DNA from: an uncultured Collinsella sp. | GTDB taxonomy: Bacteria > Actinomycetota > Coriobacteriia > Coriobacteriales > Coriobacteriaceae | Reading direction: 5' to 3' | Assembly: GCA_900556515.1 (NCBI GenBank) | Contig: USPH01000030.1 | Span: 1-10,069, forward strand | DNA: 10,069 nucleotides | In this document: piece after piece, positions 5,376 to 10,069 of the stretch | Layout: every line of letters begins with the position of its first letter | How positions within the stretch are numbered: the first letter of the stretch is position 1 | Program-made: the position numbers and the translations under genes | Notes under the pieces: model-generated | What the model saw: only the letters and a program-made list of their open reading frames with translations | The model's database searches: none | What the model was told of the DNA's origin: nothing

Positions 5376-6752
5376 GTGAAAACCAAGCAATACCCCGATA
5401 TGGAGTGCGACGTCGTTATTGCCGGCTGCGGCGTAGCGGGCCTGTATGCGGCTCTCAACCTGCCGACGAGCTTGCGCGTGGTCATGCTCTCCAAGGGCGC
5501 TGTCGACGAGTGCGATTCGATGCTCGCGCAGGGCGGCATTTGCGTGCTGCCCGAGGGCTCGGACTACGATGCCTTCTTTGAGGACACCATGCACGCCGGC
5601 CATTACGAGAACCGCCGCGAGAGTGTTGACATCATGATCCGCTCGAGCCGTTCGGTCATCAACGACCTGCTGGCCATGGGCGTGGATTTTGAGCGCAAGA
5701 CCAACGGCAGCCTCGACTTTACCCGCGAGGGCGCACACAGCCGTCCGCGCATTGCCTTCCATGCCGACATTACGGGCAAGGAGATCACGACTAAGCTGCT
5801 CCAGGCCGTTCGCAAGCTTGATAACGTGCAGATTTTGGAGCACGTGGCCATGACCGACATCCTGACGGGCGAGCGTGACGGCGCCACGGTGTGCACCGGT
5901 GTCGTCGCCGTTTCCGTGGACGAGGACAACTCGGTTCGTCCCGCCGACGAGCTGGCAAACGCCGCCGAGGACGTGCATGTCGGCGAGCCGTTTAAGATCC
6001 ATGCCCGCCATACGCTGTGGGCGACGGGCGGTATCGGCGGCGTGTACGACCATTCGACCAACTACCCGCAGCTCACGGGCGATGCCTGCTACATTGCTCA
6101 GGAGCATGGCATTAAGATGGAGCACCTGGACTACGTGCAGATTCACCCCACGGGTCTGTTCTCGCCGCAGCCGGGCCGCACCTTCCTGATCAGCGAGAGC
6201 TGCCGCGGCGAGGGAGCGATTTTGCTCAATGCCGCCGGTGAGCGCTTTACCGACGAGCTTCAGCCGCGCGACGTGGTCGCCGCCGCTATTCGCGAGCAGA
6301 TGAAGCAGGACGGCACCGAGCACGAGTGGCTAAGCTTTGCCCCCGTCGAGCGCGACGTGGTGACCGGGCACTTCGCCAACATCCGCGCACGCTGCCTGGA
6401 GGACGGCCGCGACATCTTGGACGAGCCCATCCCCGTTACGCCCACGCAGCACTACTTTATGGGCGGCGTGTGGGTCGACAAGGACGGCCGCACCTCGATG
6501 CCCGAGCTCTACGCCGCGGGCGAGACAGCCTGCAACGGCGTTCACGGCAAGAACCGCCTTGCATCAAACAGCCTGCTCGAAGCGCTGGTCTGGGGTCGCC
6601 GCGCCGCGTGGTACATGCGTACCGGCGAGTCGTTGGCCGTGGAGCAGGCCGGCGAGCCCGCGCTCGACGGACGTCACCGCGCCCTGAGCGTCGATACCCT
6701 TGCAATCGATGATTTGGCCCGTGCCGCCGGCACGCAGGCCGTGGAGGAGTAG
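5376..6752 (+). CDS. nadB: L-aspartate oxidase NadB
   Basis: This FAD enzyme oxidises L-aspartate to iminoaspartate, the substrate of NadA. The 458 residues show the dinucleotide-binding GCGVAG (17-22), AQGGI (51-55), FHADITGKEIT (128-138), WATGGIGGVYDHSTNYPQLTGD (215-236), QIHPTGLF (255-262), SCRGEGAILLN (275-285) with Arg278, and the FAD-binding C-terminal AAGETACNGVHGKNRLASNSLLEALV (380-405). It is shorter than the E. coli enzyme (about 540), lacking most of the C-terminal helical domain, as in many Gram-positive NadBs. I chose GTG 5376 because AGGGAGAGG precedes it by about 7 bases. The in-frame ATG at 5349 lies inside the palindrome arm and has a poorer site. An acidic loop (about 181-205) is inserted before the second nucleotide-binding segment. 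Confidence 0.96.
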   Translation: MKTKQYPDMECDVVIAGCGVAGLYAALNLPTSLRVVMLSKGAVDECDSMLAQGGICVLPEGSDYDAFFEDTMHAGHYENRRESVDIMIRSSRSVINDLLAMGVDFERKTNGSLDFTREGAHSRPRIAFHADITGKEITTKLLQAVRKLDNVQILEHVAMTDILTGERDGATVCTGVVAVSVDEDNSVRPADELANAAEDVHVGEPFKIHARHTLWATGGIGGVYDHSTNYPQLTGDACYIAQEHGIKMEHLDYVQIHPTGLFSPQPGRTFLISESCRGEGAILLNAAGERFTDELQPRDVVAAAIREQMKQDGTEHEWLSFAPVERDVVTGHFANIRARCLEDGRDILDEPIPVTPTQHYFMGGVWVDKDGRTSMPELYAAGETACNGVHGKNRLASNSLLEALVWGRRAAWYMRTGESLAVEQAGEPALDGRHRALSVDTLAIDDLARAAGTQAVEE

Positions 6753-6755
6753 ACC

Positions 6756-7616
6756 ATGAATCCCATTACCATGAAGCTCGTCGTCGATGATCTGATTTTG
6801 CAGGCTCTGCGCGAGGACATCACCTTTGAGGACGTGAGCACGGCGAGTGTGTGCCCCACGGCGCGCCCCGCCACCGTTGAGCTCATCGCCAAGGCGGACG
6901 GCATCATCGCCGGCCTGGACGTATTCGCCCGTACCTTTGAGCTGCTGGATTCGCAGAGCTCGGTGCTGTTCGATGTCGCCGATGGCGACGAGGTGCACGC
7001 CGGCGACCACGTGGGCCAGGTGCGCGGCGACGCGCGCGTGCTGCTTTCGGGCGAGCGCGTGGCACTCAACTACCTGCAGCGCATGAGCGGCATCGCTACC
7101 TACACGCACAGCATGGCCGCGGCGCTCGAGGGCACCAAGACCGTGCTCGTCGACACGCGCAAGACCACACCGGGCATGCGTGTGTTTGAAAAGGCGGCAG
7201 TCGAGATCGGCGGTGGCAGCAACCACCGCTATAACCTGTCGACGGCTGTCATGCTTAAGGACAACCACATCGACGCCGCCGGTGGCGTGACGCGTGCGAT
7301 CGAGATGGCGCGCGCCCATGCATCGTTTACCACGACGGTCGAGATCGAGTGTGAGAACCTGGACATGGTGCGCGAGGCTGTGGAGGCCGGCGCCGATATC
7401 ATCATGTTCGACAACATGACCCACGACGACATGGCTGCCGCGATTGAGCTTATCGCCGGCCGCGCCAAGACCGAGTGCTCGGGCAATGTGGATGCCAGCA
7501 ATATCCGCGCGCTCGCCGACCTGGGCGTTGACTTTATTAGCTCGGGCGCCCTGACGCACTCCGCGCCGATCCTCGACCTCTCGCTTAAGCACCTGCGTCT
7601 GCTGGACGGTAAATAA
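6756..7616 (+). CDS. nadC: Nicotinate-nucleotide pyrophosphorylase (carboxylating) NadC
   Basis: This enzyme converts quinolinate and phosphoribosyl pyrophosphate to nicotinate mononucleotide with loss of CO2, completing the de novo route shared by NadA and NadB. The 286 residues carry LNYLQRMSGIAT (104-115), VDTRKTTPGMRVFEKAAVE (132-150), GGGSNHRYNLSTAVMLKDNHI (152-172) with the phosphate-binding His157, Arg158 and Lys168, VEIECEN (195-201), IIMFDNM (215-221) and SSGALTH near 267. Length is typical. It starts 3 bases after nadB, with its ribosome binding site (GGAGGAG) formed by the last nadB codons, so the two are tightly coupled. The usual EASGG/EASGN segment reads ECSGN here, a small change. 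Confidence 0.97.
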   Translation: MNPITMKLVVDDLILQALREDITFEDVSTASVCPTARPATVELIAKADGIIAGLDVFARTFELLDSQSSVLFDVADGDEVHAGDHVGQVRGDARVLLSGERVALNYLQRMSGIATYTHSMAAALEGTKTVLVDTRKTTPGMRVFEKAAVEIGGGSNHRYNLSTAVMLKDNHIDAAGGVTRAIEMARAHASFTTTVEIECENLDMVREAVEAGADIIMFDNMTHDDMAAAIELIAGRAKTECSGNVDASNIRALADLGVDFISSGALTHSAPILDLSLKHLRLLDGK

Positions 7617-8161
7617 TGAACGCCCGCGAGCGTCGCCGTGCCATCATGGACGTGCTCGAGGTGGCCAAGGAGCCCGTTTCGGGCAGCGCACTTGCCCGCG
7701 AGGTTGGCGTGAGCCGTCAGATCGTGGTTCAGGATATTGCCCTGCTGCGTGCCGATGGGCACGATGTCGTGGCGACCAACCGTGGTTATGTGCTGCAGGA
7801 GGCCCCCAGCAGCCCCGCCGTGCCCACGCGTCTTGTTAAGGTGCGCCACAGCGTGGAGCAGGCGGGCAACGAACTTACGAGTATCGTCGACGCGGGTGGC
7901 GCCGTGCTTAACGTGATCGTCAACCATCGTGTGTACGGCAAGATCACGGCCGACCTGGACATCCGCAATCGTCGCGATGTTGAGCGCTACCTGCACGATA
8001 TCGAGAGCGGCAAGAGTTTCCCGCTACTAACGGTGACGAGCGGCTATCACTTCCATCGCATCGCGGCGGAGGACGAGCAAACCCTCGACGAGATCGAGGC
8101 GATGCTCAAGGAGAAAGGCTACTTGGCGGACCTAATGCCCTACGAAGACGATCTGTCCTAG
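7616..8161 (+). CDS. niaR: NiaR, nicotinate-responsive repressor (3H domain)
   Basis: This 181-residue transcription repressor controls NAD synthesis and niacin uptake genes in response to nicotinic acid. Residues about 5-60 form a winged helix-turn-helix (GSALAREVGVSRQIVVQDIALLR). Residues about 72-175 form the 3H ligand domain (PF02829) with His78, His104, His145 and His147. His78, Glu86, His145 and His147 are placed like the metal ligands that I recall for the Thermotoga homologue TM1602. The start overlaps the nadC stop by one base (TAATG), so translation is probably coupled; the upstream ribosome site is weak. Being last in the operon that carries a candidate operator at its head implies autoregulation. 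No niacin transporter is seen nearby. Confidence 0.95.
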   Translation: MNARERRRAIMDVLEVAKEPVSGSALAREVGVSRQIVVQDIALLRADGHDVVATNRGYVLQEAPSSPAVPTRLVKVRHSVEQAGNELTSIVDAGGAVLNVIVNHRVYGKITADLDIRNRRDVERYLHDIESGKSFPLLTVTSGYHFHRIAAEDEQTLDEIEAMLKEKGYLADLMPYEDDLS

Positions 8162-8174
8162 TAACGACGAATGC

Positions 8175-8214
8175 AAAAGGAGGCCTCCGCGGCGATGCGG
8201 AGGCCTCCTTTTTT
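8175..8214. terminator. Bidirectional intrinsic terminator
   Basis: A perfect 16-base stem (8175-8190 and 8197-8212) with a 6-base loop is followed by a run of six T on the plus strand. Its left edge starts with four A, giving a T run on the minus strand too. It lies 13 bases after niaR and 39 bases beyond the end of the convergent ferredoxin gene, so it can end both transcripts. Confidence 0.95.
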
Positions 8215-8253
8215 GTGCACGGTGTACTTTTGAGTGTGCAAGTGGGGGAGTTG

Positions 8254-8439
8254 TTACTCCTCGACGATCTCGGTGATCGCGCCAGCGGGGCAAGCGTCCT
8301 GGCAAGCGCCACAGGCGACGCAGGAGTCCTCGTCAGCGACGGTAGCGACGTCCTGGAGCTCCAGAACGCCAGCGGGGCAGGAGTCGACGCAAACGCCACA
8401 AGCGATGCACTCGTCGGCATCAATTACGGGATGAGCCAT
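8254..8439 (-). CDS. 2[4Fe-4S] clostridial-type ferredoxin
   Basis: This small cytoplasmic electron carrier has 61 residues and two classic cluster motifs, CIACGVCVDSCP (Cys11, 14, 17 and 21) and CVACGACQDACP (Cys40, 43, 46 and 50). The two halves are recognisably duplicated. The protein is strongly acidic, as usual for the family. I chose ATG 8439 rather than an upstream in-frame start at 8505, because the shorter form matches the family length and GAGAGGAAA precedes it at about 6 bases. It is a single-gene unit convergent with niaR. It would serve anaerobic redox enzymes (for example pyruvate:ferredoxin oxidoreductase); the specific partner is not shown by the neighbourhood. Confidence 0.96.
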   Translation of the reverse strand: MAHPVIDADECIACGVCVDSCPAGVLELQDVATVADEDSCVACGACQDACPAGAITEIVEE

Positions 8440-8500
8440 GGTAGTTTCCTCTCTGTTGACCGACGCTACAGGCGATGCGCGCCGGTTTGATTCGGGCAAA

Positions 8501-8528
8501 AACATACCACGGGAGCGACCGTTTGCAA
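8501..8528 (-). promoter_or_regulatory. Candidate promoter of the ferredoxin gene
   Basis: On the minus strand TTGCAA (8528-8523) and TATGTT (8506-8501) are separated by 16 bases, each with four of six matches to the sigma-70 consensus. Transcription would start near 8494, leaving a leader of about 55 bases. Confidence 0.4.
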
Positions 8529-8662
8529 TACCCTCTGACCGGCATCTTCATACCGTTCGCCGAGTATGCCAAGGTTTACTAAAAAATGCGCAGGTGGGGC
8601 CGTTGAGCTGCGCAAATGTTAGCTAAAGGTGACTTGAAATATTGAGCTATTGAGCGCGCCTG

Positions 8663-8834
8663 CGGAAAGGGCATCCCGTTATTTGGCCGAAAAACGGGTC
8701 GCAGTTTCCGGTTGGGCCCGCTAGCGGAAACTGCGACCCGGTATCAGCTCTCAAAACGGGATATGGTTTCCGGTTGAGCTTTCAGACGGAAGCTGCGACC
8801 CGGAATCCGCGCTCAAACCGGGATGAGCTTTCCG
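8663..8834. repeat. Modular nested inverted repeat
   Basis: Six related modules of about 16 bases alternate in orientation. A perfect 16-base inverted repeat, cgggtcgcagtttccg (8695-8710) and its complement (8725-8740), has a 14-base loop. A second, degraded copy follows 62 bases later (8757-8772 and 8787-8802). Outer modules cggaaagggcatcccg (8663-8678) and cgggatgagctttccg (8819-8834) are complementary to each other except at two positions. There is no coding frame. This looks like a dispersed non-coding element or a set of transcript-end hairpins. The ferredoxin gene lies to its left and dnaK to its right, both transcribed away from it. Confidence 0.8.
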
Positions 8835-9096
8835 AAAGGCAGCCCCAGGCACCCCCGGACCAAAACCTCAGCCATCTCTACATAGATCTCGATAGATTTA
8901 CCGAGAACTCAATCAGCGCATCTACCTGCACATTTGAGAACCTAAACTCTCAGCAATAAGAAATCTTATATGAATTGACTTAGATTTTGTATATTCCGGC
9001 CCATAAGGGGATACACTACATCCTGAAAGACAAGCCGAAGCGCCGTGTGACAGACCGCCGAGTCGGTGCAAACGCACAAGAGAGAGGGAATTTCTA
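8835..9096. other. dnaK upstream region
   Basis: This region contains no supported gene. A distinctly AT-rich stretch (about 8940-8996) is the likely promoter zone, with TTGACT (8975-8980) and TATATT (8990-8995), but these are too close together to form one standard promoter. An alternative is TTGTAT (8987-8992) with TACACT (9012-9017), spaced 19. A TGAGA/TCTCA inverted repeat (8935-8939, 8948-8952) resembles half of an HspR-type HAIR box only loosely. No CIRCE element (TTAGCACTC-N9-GAGTGCTAA) is present. A leader of roughly 80 bases before dnaK seems likely. Confidence 0.4.
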
Positions 9097-10069
9097 ATGA
9101 GTAAGATTCTTGGTATCGACCTTGGTACTACTAACTCCGCTATGGCCGTTCTCGAGGGCGGTTCTCCGACCATTATCGTGAACGCCGAGGGCGACCGCAC
9201 CACCCCGTCTGTCGTGGGCTTCCGTGCCGACGGCGACCGCGTCGTGGGTAAGGCCGCTAAGAACCAGGCTGTCACCAACCCCAAGAACACCGTGTTCTCC
9301 ATCAAGCGCTTCATGGGCCGCAAGTACTCCGAGTGCACCTCTGAGATCAAGACCGTGCCGTATGAGGTCAAGGAGGGCCAGGGCGGCCGTGCCGTCGTCG
9401 ACATCGAGGGCAAGGACTACACCGCCGAGCAGGTGAGCGCCATGACGCTCGCGAAGATGAAGGCCGACGCCGAGAAGTATCTGGGCGAGACCGTCACCGA
9501 CGCCGTCATCACCGTCCCGGCCTACTTCAACGACGCCCAGCGTCAGGCCACCAAGGACGCCGGTAAGATCGCCGGCCTCAACGTCAAGCGTATCGTCAAC
9601 GAGCCGACCGCTGCTGCTTTGGCCTATGGCCTGGACAAGCAGGGCACCGACCAGCGCATCCTGGTCTTCGACCTGGGCGGCGGCACCTTCGATGTCTCCA
9701 TCCTCGACCTCGCCGACGGCGTGTTTGAGGTTCTGTCCACCTCGGGCGATAACCACCTGGGCGGCGACGACTGGGATCAGCGCGTCATCGACTGGATGGC
9801 CGATAAGTTCCAGCAGGAGAACGGTGTCGACCTGCGTCAGGACCCCATGGCCCTGCAGCGTCTGAAGGAGGCCGCCGAGAACGCCAAGAAGGAGCTTTCC
9901 GCCGCCCAGCAGACTACCATCAACCTGCCGTTCATTACCATGAACCAGTCTGGCCCGCTGCACCTCAACTACACGCTGACCCGCGCCGAGTTCGAGAAGA
10001 TCACCCGCGACCTGCTCGAGCGCTGCAAGCAGCCTGTCACCAACGCCCTGCGCGACGCCAAGCTTAAGC
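9097..10069 (+). CDS. dnaK: Chaperone DnaK (Hsp70), N-terminal part
   Basis: This is the ATP-dependent Hsp70 chaperone, cut at residue 324 by the window end (full proteins are about 600-640). The nucleotide-binding domain is well conserved: [15 protein letters not shown] (phosphate 1 loop, 4-18), [50 protein letters not shown] (phosphate 2 loop) and LGGDDWD. The region lacks the extra loop segment of Gram-negative DnaK near residue 80, consistent with an actinobacterial or Gram-positive origin. ATG 9097 follows GAGAGAGGG at about 9 bases. Partner genes (grpE, dnaJ, a repressor) would lie beyond the window. Confidence 0.98.
   Translation, partial: MSKILGIDLGTTNSAMAVLEGGSPTIIVNAEGDRTTPSVVGFRADGDRVVGKAAKNQAVTNPKNTVFSIKRFMGRKYSECTSEIKTVPYEVKEGQGGRAVVDIEGKDYTAEQVSAMTLAKMKADAEKYLGETVTDAVITVPAYFNDAQRQATKDAGKIAGLNVKRIVNEPTAAALAYGLDKQGTDQRILVFDLGGGTFDVSILDLADGVFEVLSTSGDNHLGGDDWDQRVIDWMADKFQQENGVDLRQDPMALQRLKEAAENAKKELSAAQQTTINLPFITMNQSGPLHLNYTLTRAEFEKITRDLLERCKQPVTNALRDAKLK

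Noticed and set aside
4352..5539. Long minus-strand frame of 395 codons opposite nadA
   Set aside because: It is the antisense shadow of nadA and the start of nadB in GC-rich DNA; its translation is low-complexity Leu/Val/Asp/His/Gly-rich with no recognisable domain or good ribosome site.
5358..7592. Minus-strand frames opposite nadB and nadC (321 and 342 codons)
   Set aside because: Same antisense artefact; the plus-strand proteins carry full family motifs across these spans.
8663..8834. CRISPR array
   Set aside because: Modules are palindromic and alternate in orientation with unequal, related spacers; there are too few direct repeats and no cas gene.
1..10069. A new defence, phage or mobile system
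   Set aside because: No transposase, integrase, nuclease, toxin-antitoxin or phage gene is visible; coding regions all belong to known housekeeping or regulatory families.

Overview
The window appears to join DNA from two kinds of gut bacteria. Bases 1 to about 2215 resemble the Faecalibacterium/Gemmiger/Subdoligranulum group (Oscillospiraceae). They carry the GC-rich 'gatgagggg ... ccttcccc' intergenic repeats that I associate with that group, plus two minus-strand genes: a CmpB-type membrane protein and the tRNA-modification enzyme QueH. From about 2240 to the end the sequence reads like a Collinsella-type member of the Coriobacteriia. The genus guesses come from recognising gene content and repeats, not from a search. 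The switch falls inside the ATP-binding domain of a sensor kinase, so the join is either an assembly chimera or a real recombination scar.

Layout: 15-104 is a repeat element. 96-1394 (-) is the duplicated CmpB-family membrane protein. 1436-1592 is an inverted pair of the same repeat family. 1584-2204 (-) is queH. The join lies at about 2212-2240. 2060-3280 (-) is an AgrC-like histidine kinase that has lost its 3' end, and 3280-4002 (-) is its LytTR response regulator, with the stop and start codons overlapping. 4003-4294 is a divergent intergenic region holding a near-perfect palindrome over the predicted nadA promoter. 4295-8161 (+) is the de novo NAD operon nadA-nadB-nadC-niaR, closed by a strong terminator at 8175-8214. 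8254-8439 (-) is a small 2[4Fe-4S] ferredoxin that shares this terminator from the other side. 8440-9096 is a long intergenic region with a modular inverted repeat. 9097 onward is dnaK, cut by the window end.

The NAD block forms a self-contained circuit. NadB oxidises aspartate to iminoaspartate, NadA condenses it with dihydroxyacetone phosphate to quinolinate, and NadC converts quinolinate to nicotinate mononucleotide. NiaR, encoded last, is expected to sense nicotinic acid and bind the palindrome overlapping the nadA -35 box, shutting off the pathway and itself. A second REP-like palindrome lies between nadA and nadB. I see no CRISPR array, tRNA, rRNA, transposase or phage gene, and no clearly new multi-gene system. 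The points most worth checking are the join, the repeats that supply stop codons to their host genes, and the regulatory palindromes.
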